Shown: piece after piece, positions 7,306 through 18,800 of the stretch
Layout: each line of letters starts with the position of its first letter
Position numbering within the stretch: the first letter of the stretch is position 1
Assembly: GCF_000513295.1 (NCBI RefSeq)
Contig: NC_023065.1
Location: forward strand, 1,736,001 to 1,800,000
Source: Magnetospirillum gryphiswaldense MSR-1 v2
GTDB lineage: Bacteria > Pseudomonadota > Alphaproteobacteria > Rhodospirillales > Magnetospirillaceae
Reading direction: 5' to 3'
Length of the DNA stretch: 64,000 nt
Notes under the pieces: generated by a model
Told to the model about the DNA's origin: nothing
What the model saw: the letters and a program-made list of their open reading frames with translations, nothing else
Databases searched by the model: none
Program-made: the position numbers and the translations under genes

Positions 7306-10188
7306 TTGACGAGCAAATCCGGGACAAACCCCACCGCCAAACTGACCATTGTCGGCCTGGGTGCCTCGGCCGGCGGGTTGGACGCCTTGGCGACTTTCTT
7401 TCGTCATCTGCCCGTTGATACCGGCATGGCTTTCGTCCTGGTGTCCCATCTCGACCCCACTCACGCCAGTATCCTAAGCGAAATCCTGCAACGCACCACA
7501 ACCATGCCGGTGGTCGAGGTCACTGACCGGATGACCGTCGCGGCCAACCGGGTCCATGTCATCCCCCCCAATCGCGACATGACCCTGCGTCAAGGCGCAT
7601 TGCATCTGAGCCTGCCGGAACAGCCGCACGGCCAGCGCCTGCCCATCGACACTTTTTTTCTGTCGCTGGCCCTGGAATGTGGCGCAAGCGCCATCGGCAT
7701 CGTTCTGTCGGGCACCGGCTCGGACGGCACCTTGGGTTTGCGCGCCATTACCGGCGCCGGCGGCATCGGCCTGGTACAGGATCCGGCCTCCGCCCAGTAT
7801 GACGGCATGCCGACCAGCGCCATCAACGCAGGTGCCGCCACCCATGTGGTGACGCCGGAATTGATGCCGGACGCCTTGCAGGCCCACATACGGTACCCGA
7901 ACATCGCCAGCGAACCACCCCCCGCCCCGGCGACCATCAGCGGCATGAACCAGATATTGCTGTTGTTGCGCACCGGTACCGGCCACGACTTTTCCGGCTA
8001 CAAGAAAAGCACCATCGGTCGGCGCATCGAACGCCGACAGACCCTGCATGGTATCGAGGACATCACCCATTACGCCCGCTACCTGAAGGAACATCCGGTC
8101 GAAATCCAGGCGCTGTTCCGGGAATTGCTGATCAACGTCACCAGCTTTTTCCGCGACCCGGAGGCCTTCGTGACGCTGAAAAAAGAAGTCCTGCCGCAGA
8201 TTCTGGATGGCAAGCCCCCGGATTACGTGGTCCGCCTGTGGGTCACCGGCTGCGCCACCGGGGAAGAGGCTTATTCCATCGCCATAATCCTGCGCGAGGT
8301 CATGGAGGAAAGCGGTCGACAGCTGAAGACCCAATTCTACGCCACCGATCTCGATGATGACGCCATCGCCATCGCCCGCGCCGGTTTCTATCCGCTCACC
8401 ATCGCCCAAGACGTCTCGCCCGAACGGCTGGGCCATTTCTTCGTCAAGGAGGACAACGGTTATCGGGTGAAAAAGGAAGTCCGCGAGATGGTGGTGTTCG
8501 CCACCCAGAATGTCATCAAGGATCCCCCCTTCACCAAGATGGATCTGGTCAGTTGCCGCAACCTGATGATTTATCTGGAAACCGAGGTGCAAAACCGCCT
8601 GATCCCGGCCTTCCATTACGCCCTGAAGCCCGGCGGCATCCTGTTCCTGTCCCCGTCCGAGAGTATCGGCGGCCACACCGAGCTATTTTCCCCTCTCAAT
8701 CGTAAATGGAAGTTCTACCGAACCAGCCCGTCCATCGCCTCGGCCCGCGCCATGCTGGCCAGCGGCCTGTCCTGGACCACCGGCACCGCCAACAAACCAC
8801 CCGTGGATGTGATGAGTAAAACCAAGGAAACCAATATTGCCGAACTGACCCGACGGGCACTGGTTCAGTCCTTCGCCCCGGTGGCGGTGATGACCGATCA
8901 CAAGGGCGACATCCTCTATGTCCACGGCGACACCAGCCTCTATTTGCGGCCGCCGCCGGGGCAGGCCACCTTGAACGCGGTGGAAATGGCCCATGAAGGC
9001 CTGCAACTGGAATTGCGCAGCGCCCTGAACCAAGCCGTCACCCAAGCAACGCCGACGCTGGAGCGCGAGGTTTCGTTCATGGTCGGCCAGGAAGTCCGCC
9101 GGGTCAGCCTGGGGGTCAGGCCATTGCCCACCGCCGAGCCCGGCCTGGGGTTGATCCTCATCAGCTTTCAGGAAATGCCCGCCGTCGTCGCCTCGGATAA
9201 GCCGGTGCGGCGCCGGCGCGCCGGCGGCTCGGTCGACCGCACCCGTATCGAGGAACTCGAACGCGACCTGACCTATACCCGGGAAAACCTGCAAGCCACC
9301 ATCGAGGAACAGCAATCCTCGAACGAAGAACTGAAATCCACCAACGAAGAACTGCAATCCACCAACGAGGAACTGCAATCCACCAACGAGGAACTGGAAA
9401 CCTCGAAGGAGGAACTGCAATCGGTCAACGAGGAACTGATCACCGTCAACGCCGAATTGCAGGCCAAGATCGAGCAACTGGCCGGCATGCAGAACGACAT
9501 GAAGAACCTGCTCGACAACATCAATGTCGGCACCATCTTCCTGGATGACCGCCTGGCCATCCGCCGTTTCACCCGCGAGGCGGCCAAGGTCTATCGCCTG
9601 CTGGCATCCGATGTCGGACGCCCCTTGAGCGACATCAAATCCGATCTCGACGACGAAGACTTGCTGGCCAAGGCCCATACGGTGATCGAGACCCTGATCC
9701 CCTATGAGCGCGAATTGCGCACCATTGGCGGCGACTGGTATCTGACCCGCATCCAGCCTTATCGCACCTTGGACAACGTCATCGACGGCGTGGTCATCAC
9801 CTTCGCCAATGTCAGCGCCCGCGTCGCCGCCGAAATGGCCGAGCAAGAAGGCCACGACATCGCCGAAAGCATCGTCGACGGCGTCGACAAGCCCATGCTG
9901 GTGCTGGACGATGCCTTCGCCGTCATCTTTGCCAGCAACTTGTTTTATCGCAGCTTCAAGCTCTCGCCGGGCGAGACGCGGGGACGGCTGATCTACTCCC
10001 TGGAGAATGGCACATGGGATGATCCGGCGCTGCGCGAAGTGCTGGAAAACGTCCTGCCGAAACAGCAAAGCTTCGACGACTTTGTCATGAGCCAGCACAA
10101 GATGCGCCTGAGCGGTCGCCGCATCGTCTGCAAGAGCAGCGCCCGCCCCTTGATCCTTTTGACCTTCGAGGATGACACCGTCCCATAA
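7306..10188 (+). CDS. CheB-CheR-PAS fusion signalling protein
   Basis: A 960-residue protein. Domains in order: CheB methylesterase (GLGASAGGLDAL about 16-27, SHLDPTHAS, SGTGSDGTLG), CheR methyltransferase (VTSFFRDPEAF, GCATGEEAYSIA about 312), a long heptad coiled coil (about 645-725), a PAS domain (about 730-830), and a second PAS-like C-terminal domain. It lacks kinase and receiver domains; the kinase is probably the preceding gene. It starts at TTG 7306, with AGGAGAG 5 bases upstream; longer frames overlap the kinase gene. Such fusions are thought to link reversible methylation to two-component signalling, but the methylated target is unknown. Confidence 0.88.
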   Translation: MTSKSGTNPTAKLTIVGLGASAGGLDALATFFRHLPVDTGMAFVLVSHLDPTHASILSEILQRTTTMPVVEVTDRMTVAANRVHVIPPNRDMTLRQGALHLSLPEQPHGQRLPIDTFFLSLALECGASAIGIVLSGTGSDGTLGLRAITGAGGIGLVQDPASAQYDGMPTSAINAGAATHVVTPELMPDALQAHIRYPNIASEPPPAPATISGMNQILLLLRTGTGHDFSGYKKSTIGRRIERRQTLHGIEDITHYARYLKEHPVEIQALFRELLINVTSFFRDPEAFVTLKKEVLPQILDGKPPDYVVRLWVTGCATGEEAYSIAIILREVMEESGRQLKTQFYATDLDDDAIAIARAGFYPLTIAQDVSPERLGHFFVKEDNGYRVKKEVREMVVFATQNVIKDPPFTKMDLVSCRNLMIYLETEVQNRLIPAFHYALKPGGILFLSPSESIGGHTELFSPLNRKWKFYRTSPSIASARAMLASGLSWTTGTANKPPVDVMSKTKETNIAELTRRALVQSFAPVAVMTDHKGDILYVHGDTSLYLRPPPGQATLNAVEMAHEGLQLELRSALNQAVTQATPTLEREVSFMVGQEVRRVSLGVRPLPTAEPGLGLILISFQEMPAVVASDKPVRRRRAGGSVDRTRIEELERDLTYTRENLQATIEEQQSSNEELKSTNEELQSTNEELQSTNEELETSKEELQSVNEELITVNAELQAKIEQLAGMQNDMKNLLDNINVGTIFLDDRLAIRRFTREAAKVYRLLASDVGRPLSDIKSDLDDEDLLAKAHTVIETLIPYERELRTIGGDWYLTRIQPYRTLDNVIDGVVITFANVSARVAAEMAEQEGHDIAESIVDGVDKPMLVLDDAFAVIFASNLFYRSFKLSPGETRGRLIYSLENGTWDDPALREVLENVLPKQQSFDDFVMSQHKMRLSGRRIVCKSSARPLILLTFEDDTVP
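9316..9441 (+). repeat. six 21-bp tandem coding repeats (heptad coiled coil)
   Basis: Six consecutive 21-base units encode the heptad pattern S-T-N-E-E-L-Q with small changes. The second to fourth units are nearly identical at DNA level. They form the coiled coil between the CheR and PAS parts of the fusion protein. A shorter version occurs in the 24004 gene. Confidence 0.85.
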
Positions 10189-10209
10189 TCCCCATGAAAG
10201 GGGTCCGTC

Positions 10210-12858
10210 ATGCGCATTCAAGACCTGTCGGTCGACGCCGTCTATGACGCCCTCGCCACCACGCCCGAAGGACTTTCCGCCGCCGAGGCGGCCCGGCGTC
10301 TGGCCGAATATGGTCGCAATCAGGTCGAACGCATCGCCCCCGTCTCTCTGCTGCGACGCTTCGCCCGCCAGTTCATCCACCTGTTCGCGGTGGTGTTGTG
10401 GCTGGCGGCGGCCATGGCCTTCGTCGCCGAGACCTTTCAACCCGGGCAGGGCATGGGAACCCTGGGAATCGCCATCATCCTGGTGATCGTCATCAACGGC
10501 AGCTTCTCGTTCTTTCAGGAATACCGCAGCGAGCGGGCGCTGGAATCCCTGGTCCTGCTGCTGCCGCTCAATGTCAAGGCGCGCCGCGGCGGCGCATTGG
10601 TCGAGGTTGCCGCCACCGAACTGGTCCCCGGCGACATCGTGGTGCTGGAGGAAGGCAATGCCGTCCCCGCTGATTGCCGGGTGATCCGCTCCATGGGGGT
10701 ACAGGTCAACTTGGCCTCGATCACCGGCGAATCGGTGCCGGTGGTCCGCGATGCCGAGGCCGATCCCAAGGCGGAACCGAGCGCCGCCCGCAATATCCTG
10801 CCCGCCGGGGCCGACATCGCCGCCGGCGAAGCCGAGGCGGTGATCTTCGCCACCGGCATGCGCACCATGCTGGGCGCCATCGCCCACCTGACCCAGACCG
10901 CCGGCCAGCAGACATCGCCGCTGCAGAAGGAAGTCATCCGGCTGTCGCGCATCATCTCGGTGATGGCGGTGGGCAGCGGCCTAGCCTTCTTCGCCATCGG
11001 CATGAGCGGCGGCATGGAAATCTGGCACGCCTCCATCTTCGCCATCGGGCTGATGGTCGCCAATGTCCCGGAAGGCTTGCTACCTACCGTCACCCTGGCC
11101 CTGGCCATGGCCAGCCGCCGTCTGGCCGCCAAGAACGTCTTGGTGCGCAAGCTGACCGGGGTCGAGACGCTGGGCTCGACCACCGTCATCTGCACCGACA
11201 AGACCGGCACCTTGACCGAAAACCGCATGCAGGCCAAACAAGCCTTCATCGCCGGTCAACTGGTCGAGGCCAGTGCCGTCGCCGAAGCCGGTCTGGCTGG
11301 CAAGCTGGCGCTGGAAACCGCTGGCCTGTGCCAGACCCTGGACGTGGTCGATCACCAATTGGTCGGCGATCCCACCGAAATCGCCCTGGTGCAACTGGCC
11401 GGCGGTAAGCCCGGCGGCGAGCCGGTGGATGGCATTTCCTTCGACTCGACCCGCCGCCGCATGTCCCTGCTTTATGCCCAGGCCGACACGGTCGTGCTGC
11501 ATGTGAAGGGGGCCTTGGAATCCCTGCTGCCGCTGTGCGACCGCATCGCCGCCACGGATGGCGTGCAGACCATCACCGAGGCCGACCGCGAGGCCCTGTC
11601 GCAGGCGGAAATCCACATGGCCGAAGCCGGCATGCGGGTGCTGGCCCTGGCCCGGCGCGAGATGGTCCCGGGCACCGCCAAGGAAGAGTGGGAAAGCAAT
11701 CTGGTGCTGCTGGGCCTGATCGGATTGCAAGACCCACCACGCCCGGCCGTACCCGACGCGGTGGCCCGCTGCCGCAAGGCCGGCATCAAGGTAGTGATGG
11801 TCACCGGCGATCATCCGCGCACCGCCGAAGCGGTGGCCCGTCAGGTCGGGCTGGTCACCCGCCCGCATCCGCGCATCATCGTCGGCGATCATCTGGAACG
11901 CATGAACAAGACCCAGTTGCAACTGGCCCTCGATGCGCCCGAGATCATCTTCGCCCGTACCCGCGCCGACCAGAAATGGCGGATCGTCGAGGCCTTGCAG
12001 GCCAAGGGCGAGGTGGTGGCGGTGACCGGCGACGGCGTCAACGATGCCCCCGCCTTGAAGCAGGCGGATATCGGTATCGCCATGGGCGCCTCGGGCACCG
12101 ACGTCGCCCGTCAGGCCGCCGACATGGTGCTGCTGGACGACAATTTCGCCAGTATCGTCGCCGCCATCGAGGAAGGCCGCGCCGTCTTCGACAACATCCG
12201 CAAGTTCCTGACCTATATCCTGACCTCCAACATCCCCGAGATCGTCCCCTATCTGCTGTTCGCCGTGTTCAACGTGCCCTTGGGTCTGACCGTGGCGCAG
12301 ATCCTGGCCATCGATTTGGGTACCGACATGGTGCCGGCCCTGGCCCTGGCGGTGGAACGCCCACACCCCGAGGTGATGAACCGCCCGCCACGGCGACGCA
12401 GCGAACGCCTGATCGATACCGGGTTGCTGATCCGCGCCTATGGCTTTCTCGGCCCATTGCAAGCGGCAGGGGCCATGGCGGCGTTCTTCATCGTCCTTGC
12501 GGGCGGCGGCTGGTCGTGGGGGCAGGAACTGGCGACGGATGCCCCCCTTTACCTGCACGCCACCACCGCCTGTCTGGCCACCGTGGTGGTGATGCAAATG
12601 GCCAATCTGTTCGCCTGCCGCAGCCATGACCGCTCGGCCTTCCGCTTCAGCCCGCACACCAACCGGCTGATCCCCATCGGCCTGGCCTTCGAGGCGGCGC
12701 TGATCGCCGCCCTGGTCTACACCCCGGTGGGCAACGCCCTGTTCGCCACCACCTTGCTGGATGTCAACGACTGGCTGCGCGCCGGTCTTTTCGCCCTGTT
12801 GCTGCTGCTGGCGGAAGAAGCCCGTAAGCTGATCGTCCGCCAGTTCCGCGCCGGATAA
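10210..12858 (+). CDS. P-type cation-transporting ATPase (P2-like)
   Basis: An 882-residue P-type ATPase: N-terminal cation ATPase domain (about 1-70), actuator with TGES, phosphorylation motif DKTGTLTENRM (about residue 330), ATP-binding domain, hinge GDGVNDAPALKQADIGIAMG (about 606), and a C-terminal hydrophobic bundle, giving about ten transmembrane helices. The TM4 sequence NVPEGLLPTVTLALA and overall layout fit the P2 group (Ca2+ or Na+/K+-type); the ion is not determined. It follows the CheB-CheR gene by 21 bases with AAAGGGG upstream of the ATG, so co-transcription is possible. It is convergent with ndvB (13-base gap). Confidence 0.85.
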   Translation: MRIQDLSVDAVYDALATTPEGLSAAEAARRLAEYGRNQVERIAPVSLLRRFARQFIHLFAVVLWLAAAMAFVAETFQPGQGMGTLGIAIILVIVINGSFSFFQEYRSERALESLVLLLPLNVKARRGGALVEVAATELVPGDIVVLEEGNAVPADCRVIRSMGVQVNLASITGESVPVVRDAEADPKAEPSAARNILPAGADIAAGEAEAVIFATGMRTMLGAIAHLTQTAGQQTSPLQKEVIRLSRIISVMAVGSGLAFFAIGMSGGMEIWHASIFAIGLMVANVPEGLLPTVTLALAMASRRLAAKNVLVRKLTGVETLGSTTVICTDKTGTLTENRMQAKQAFIAGQLVEASAVAEAGLAGKLALETAGLCQTLDVVDHQLVGDPTEIALVQLAGGKPGGEPVDGISFDSTRRRMSLLYAQADTVVLHVKGALESLLPLCDRIAATDGVQTITEADREALSQAEIHMAEAGMRVLALARREMVPGTAKEEWESNLVLLGLIGLQDPPRPAVPDAVARCRKAGIKVVMVTGDHPRTAEAVARQVGLVTRPHPRIIVGDHLERMNKTQLQLALDAPEIIFARTRADQKWRIVEALQAKGEVVAVTGDGVNDAPALKQADIGIAMGASGTDVARQAADMVLLDDNFASIVAAIEEGRAVFDNIRKFLTYILTSNIPEIVPYLLFAVFNVPLGLTVAQILAIDLGTDMVPALALAVERPHPEVMNRPPRRRSERLIDTGLLIRAYGFLGPLQAAGAMAAFFIVLAGGGWSWGQELATDAPLYLHATTACLATVVVMQMANLFACRSHDRSAFRFSPHTNRLIPIGLAFEAALIAALVYTPVGNALFATTLLDVNDWLRAGLFALLLLLAEEARKLIVRQFRAG

Positions 12859-12871
12859 GACGGAACCGACG

Positions 12872-15800
12872 TCACAGGTGGATGCGCAGATCGTGCCGCC
12901 CACCGTCCAAGGCAACCCGCACCCGGCCATCGGGACAGGGAACCACCTCGCCGTCGAGCACGGCACCGGCTTCGCCATCCGCCCGGGCGGTCACGACGAT
13001 ACGGCAAAAGCCTGCCTTCAGGTCGATGGTCGCCTCATATCCCGGCCAGCCGGCGGGCAGACGCGGGGCGATCACCAGAACGGCGCCTTGCCGGCTGATG
13101 CCCAGAATATCCTCGACCGCACCGCGATACATCCAGCCGGCGGCGCCGGTGTACCAGGTCCAGCCGCCGCGCCCCACATGGGGCGGGACGGAATAGACAT
13201 CGGCGGCGACCACATAGGGCTCGACCTTGTAACGCGCCACCTCGACCGCATCGCGGGCGTGATTGATGGGATTGAGTAAGGCGAACAGCCGGGCCGCCTT
13301 GTCGGCCTGACCCATCCGGGCGAAAGCCTGGATCGCCCACATGCCGGCATGGCTGTATTGACCGCCATTCTCGCGCAGGCCGGGGGGATAGCCTTTGATA
13401 TAGCCGGGATCGCGTTCGGTCCGGTCGAAAGGCGGGGTGAACAGCAAGGCCAGACCATCGTCGGCGCGGATCAGATGGCGTTCCAGCGATGCCATCGCCG
13501 TGGCGGCACGGACCGGATCGGCGGCGCCCGACAGCACTGCCCAGGATTGGGCGATGGAATCGATGCGGCATTCATCGCTGGTTTCAGACCCCAACCAGGT
13601 TCCGTCGTCAAAGGTCGCCCGGCGATACCAGGCACCATCCCAGGCATGGCGCTCGATGCCGTCGCGCAAATGGGCGACATGGTCGCGCCAGCGGCGGACG
13701 CGCTCGGCCTCGGCCGGCGGGGCCAGCGGCGCGAACAGGTCGATGGTGCGGGCCAACAGCCAGCCGAGCCAAACGCTTTCGCCCTTGCCGTCGACGCCCA
13801 CCCGGTTCATGCCGTCATTCCAGTCGCCGGTGCCAATCAGCGGCAGACCGTGTTCTCCGGTCAGCTCCAGGCACTGGTCGAGGCCACGGGCGCAATGCTC
13901 GAACAATGTTGCCGCCTTACCATCGGCCATGGGCTGGAACACCGCATCGTTTTCACCGGGGCGCAGGCGCGGACCTTGCAGAAACGGCAGCATCTCGTCC
14001 AGGATCGCCCCGTCGCCGGAACAGCCGATATAGGTGGCGACGGCATAGGCCAGCCACACCCGGTCGTCGGAAATCCGCGTCCGCACCCCGGCCCCACTGT
14101 GCGGCAGCCACCAATGCTGAACGTCGCCTTCACCGAATTGGCGGGCGGCGGCGCGCAACAGGTGGCGGCGGGTTTCCTCGGGCCGGGCGAAGGTCAGGGC
14201 CATGCCGTCCTGCAACTGGTCGCGGAAACCATAGGCGCCGCTGGCCTGATAAAACCCGGCCCGCGCCCAGATTCGGCACGCCAGGGTCTGGTACAGCAGC
14301 CAGCCGTTAACCATGATATCCATGGTCCGGTCGGGCGTCTTGACCTGGACCGCCCCCAACAATGTGCGCCAATGATCACTCACTTCGGCCAGAACAGCGT
14401 CAAGATCGGCGCTGCGATAGCGGCTGACCAGGGCTTGCGCCTCGGCCACCGACGGGCATTGCCCCAAAAACCAGACGATTTCCACGGTTTGGCCGGCGGC
14501 AAGCTCGACCATGCCTTGCAAGGCGCTGCAGGGATCAAGGCCGGCACCGACGGCCTTGGACAAACTGGCGCCGCCGATCAGCGCCGCCGGCGCCGACAGA
14601 TCGCCATGATGGCCGAGAAACTCGGTGCGGTCCGCCGTCCATGCACTTTGCCGCCCGCCCAGATCGGCAAAGGCGATGCGGCTGGAAAAGCCGATATTCC
14701 ATGGATTGCGGGCCAGCATGGCGCCGGTGCCATCGTCGATCCCGGTGATGACGAACGGTGCCGAGGCGCCGCGCGAATTGCCCAATACCCATTCCGCGTA
14801 AGCGGTCACCGTCAGCCGGCGTGCCCGCCCGCTTCGGTTGGTTACGGTCAGCCGTGAAATCTTGATGGGATCGGCCATGGGGACGTATTGCAGCAGGCCC
14901 AGGGCGATGCCATCCGCCTGATGCTCAAAGCGGCTATAACCGAAGCCATGGCGGGCCAAGTAGTCGCCGCCATCCATGATCGGGCGCGCCGTCGGATTCC
15001 ACAGGCTGCCGCTTTCCTCGTCGCGGATATAAAGAACCTCGCCCGGCGGGTCGCTGACCGGATCGTTGGACCACGGCGTCAACTGGTTTTCGCGGCTGTT
15101 TTCCGCCCAGCTATAGCCGCAGCCTTCCGCCGCCACCTGGAAGCCGAAAGCCGGATTGGCGATGACGTTGATCCAAGGCGCCGGTGTGGTTTTGCCGGAA
15201 TGCAGGTGGATCACGTATTCCCGTCCATCCTGGGCGAAGCCGCCAAGACCGTTGAACATTTCCAGGTCCGGCGGTTCAATTTTGGCGCCTTGGGCACGAC
15301 GGCGATAAACCGGCGGCGGCAGATATGGCAAATCGGGGACGCGGGTGAGCTGGTTGGCGATGGAGCCACGCCGCGCGATCAGCGATACCCGGGCAATCGA
15401 TCGCAGCAAGGTTCGGACCTCAAGGCTGACCAGATCGGCGCGCAGGGCATGGACCGAGCCTTGGCTGCCCTCGCCGCCGAAGCCCGCTTGTGCCTGGCTG
15501 CTGCGCAGAGCCGTCTCGATGGCGACCTGAAGATCCTGCACATAGGACGACGCCCGTTCGTTGATGATGACGATATCGACGCTCAGGCGTTTCATCCGCC
15601 AATATTCGTGGGCGCGCAGCAATTGGCGCACCTGAGCCATATCCTCGATGTCGTCGATCAGCAGCAAGACGATGGGCAAGTCGCCGGAAATGGCGTACTG
15701 CCACAGGCCCGATTGCGGCCCGGCGCCGCGGACGATCACCTCGGACGGGGCACGGAAACGGGGATCGGCATAGAGAATCGGTGCCGCCAATCGCTGGAAA

Positions 15801-18800
15801 TCAGCCGCCTCGTCGGCATCGACGCCCAGATGGCGCAATTGCACCTGGGCCTGGGTCCAGGCCAGCGTCCGAGCCCGGTCGAAGGCGTTGCGGTCATGGT
15901 GCTTGTCGATCAGGTCCAGCAATTGAGCCTGGGTCGAGGCAACAATCGTCCAAAAAGCGATGCGCGCGGTTTCGCCGGGCGGCACGCTGACGCGATGACG
16001 CAGCGACAAGATGGGATCAAGCACGGTCCCCACCGTATTGGTGAGTTTGCGCCCGTCGAATATGGCGGCGGCGTTGGCGATGCCGCGTCCGCGACCAAGA
16101 AAGCGGGAACGGTCGGATTCGTATTGCGGATCGGCGGTGGTCACGCCTTCGACCACGGCGAAATGGGCGGCCCAGACCTGGCCTTCGTCGGGTGAACGCA
16201 GGCGGCGGGTGGCGATGATGGCGCCGAATTCGGCCAGATAGCTGGTTTGCACGAACATCTTGGCAAAGGCCGGATGGGCGTTGTCGGCGGCAGGGGTGGT
16301 CAGCACCAGTTCCGCATAAGACGTCAGCTCGATCTCGCGCGGGCGCCTGCCGCTGTTGACCAGCGACAGACGACGCACTTCGCCGTCATCCTCGCCCGAC
16401 ACCAGGACATCCATGGTGGTGGTCAGGCTGCCGTCGCGGCGGCTGAATTCGGCATGATCCTCGCCGAAGACGATCTGCTGATGATCGCAATCGCCTCCGA
16501 TCGGCTGCACGCCCGCCGACCAGATTGCCCCGTCCTGGATATCGCGGAGGAAGATGAATGAGCCCCAGTCATCGCGGGTGGCATCCTCGCGCCAACGGGT
16601 GATGGCGATGTCGCGCCAGCGGCTATAGCCGCCGCCGGTGGCGGTCAGCATCACCGCGTAGCGACCGTTGGACAGCAGATGGGTGACCGGGCCGCCGCCG
16701 GTTTGCGCCGTCAACAGTCGCACATTGGGCGTCACGGTGATGGCGTCGATGGCCGAGGCCTTGACCTCCTCGGCCCGCGGATGGGCAATGGCCACGTTGC
16801 GGGGCATGCGTTCCTGCAACAGCAATTCGCAGGCCTGGATCATCGGCTCGCGGTGAAAGCGGTCCCGCATACGGCCATCGTCCAGGGTATTGGCGATGGC
16901 GACGATGGTCATGCCCTGGTGATGGGCCATGAAGCCGCGCACGATGGCGACGGTGGCGTCGTCGGGCAGACGCGCACGGGTGAAATCCAGGGCCTCGTAA
17001 AAGCCATAGCGCCCCCGCCCCCCCATCTTGGCGAGGTGGGCGAAATTTCGCCGAGCGCCGCCGGGGTCGATCATCGCCGCCAGACCGGTAGCGTAAGGGG
17101 CGATCACCACGTTTTCCGACAACCCCCGTTTCAATCCCAGCCCAGGCACGCCGAAATTGGAATATTGATAGGTGAATTCCATGTCGCGGGCGTTGTAGGC
17201 GGATTCCGAGATACCCCACGGAATGTCCAGCGAATGGCCGTAATCCTGCTGACGCCGGACCACCAGGCGATTGGTCTGTTCCAGCAGACTGCCGGTGGGG
17301 GCGCGCATGACCAGCGACGGCATCAGATATTCGAACATGGACCCCGACCACGAGATCAGGGCCGAACCATTGCCCAAGGGCGTGGCGGCGCGGCCCAGCC
17401 GGAACCAGTGGCGCGTGCTCACATCGCCCTTGGCGATGGCGAACAGGCTGGCCAACCGAGCTTCCGAGGCCAGCAGATCATAGCAATTGAGGTCAAGACG
17501 GTTGTCGGCAAGGCTATAGCCGATGGACAGCAATTTGCGCTCGGGATCGAGCAGAAAGGCGAAGTCCATGGCCAAGGCCATCTGCCGCGCCGTATCGGCG
17601 ATCGCCTGTAACCGTTGCCGATCGACCGGATCAAGGAGGTCGCGTCCATGCTCGGCCACCGCCTTGCGCAAGGCTTCGATCCAGAACACCAGATCGGACG
17701 AGCCATCGTCCTCGATGGTCGAGATCAGGGCATGGGCCGCCTTGGCCGCCTTGTCAGCCAACCGTTTCAGCGCCGGCAGCAGGGTTTCCAGGGCCTGAAC
17801 CCCGGTCAGCAGGGTGTCGATCTCGCTCAGAAGGACGGCGAAACACCGCCCATTCTCGCCGCCGGCGGTCGGCAGGGCGGCCAGCGCCTCATGGGCCAAA
17901 CCCAGGGCGTCGGCCATGCCGTGGCGGATGGTCGGGGCCAGCGGCTGAACACACCATTCATCACAGGCATTGGCCAGCACGATCAGATGGCCGGCCAGAT
18001 TGCCGCTGTCGACCGAGGACACATAGGCCGGGTCGAGCGGGCGCAGGTCTTGCGTCGCATACCAGTTGAAGAAGTGCCCCTTGAAGCGGGCCAACTTGTG
18101 CATGGTGGCCAAGGTGGCTTCCAGCCGCTCGACCGTCTCGGTGGTGGCGGCCCAGCCGAAATCGCGGGCGGCGACGGCGGACAGCAGATAAAGCCCCATA
18201 TTGGTCGGTGATGTCCGATGCGCCAGCGCCGGTCGCGGGCTTTCCTGGAAATTATCCGGCGGCAACATGTTGTCGGCAGCGGTGACGAAGGTCTCGAAGA
18301 ACCGCCAGGTGCGCCGCGCGATCAAACGCAGGCCGCGCGCATCGGCAACGCCCATGTTCAATCGATTGATGGCCGGCGGCGACCGGCTGGCCCACAGGGC
18401 GACGAACGGTGCCATCAGCCACACAAGCGCCAAGGGCAGGACCACCGGCCACGACACCGGACTAAGCGTGATCGCCGCCACCGCCATGCCCGCCGCCAGC
18501 ACGGTGCCGCCGGCCATCTGACGCTGAAAGCCGATGGCATCCAGGCGGGCGCAGCGCGACGACTGGGCGGCACTGGTCCATTCCAGCAGATGGCGCCGGC
18601 TTCCCCCCAGCCGCACCAGCGTTCTGATGATGGCGTCACCGGCGCGCCAGCCCTGATCGGGCAGGAACAGCAGCGACAACAGGGTTTGCAGGATCGCCGC
18701 CCGTGCATCGCCGACAAGGGTGCGGGCATGGCTGCGCCAACCGATGCCGGCGCGATGGGGCAGCACCGACAACAGCACCGGCAGCATGGCCGGAATGGCC

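Noticed and set aside
9316-9441. Tandem repeats as a CRISPR-like array
   Set aside because: Units are contiguous with no spacers and stay in frame as coding heptads.
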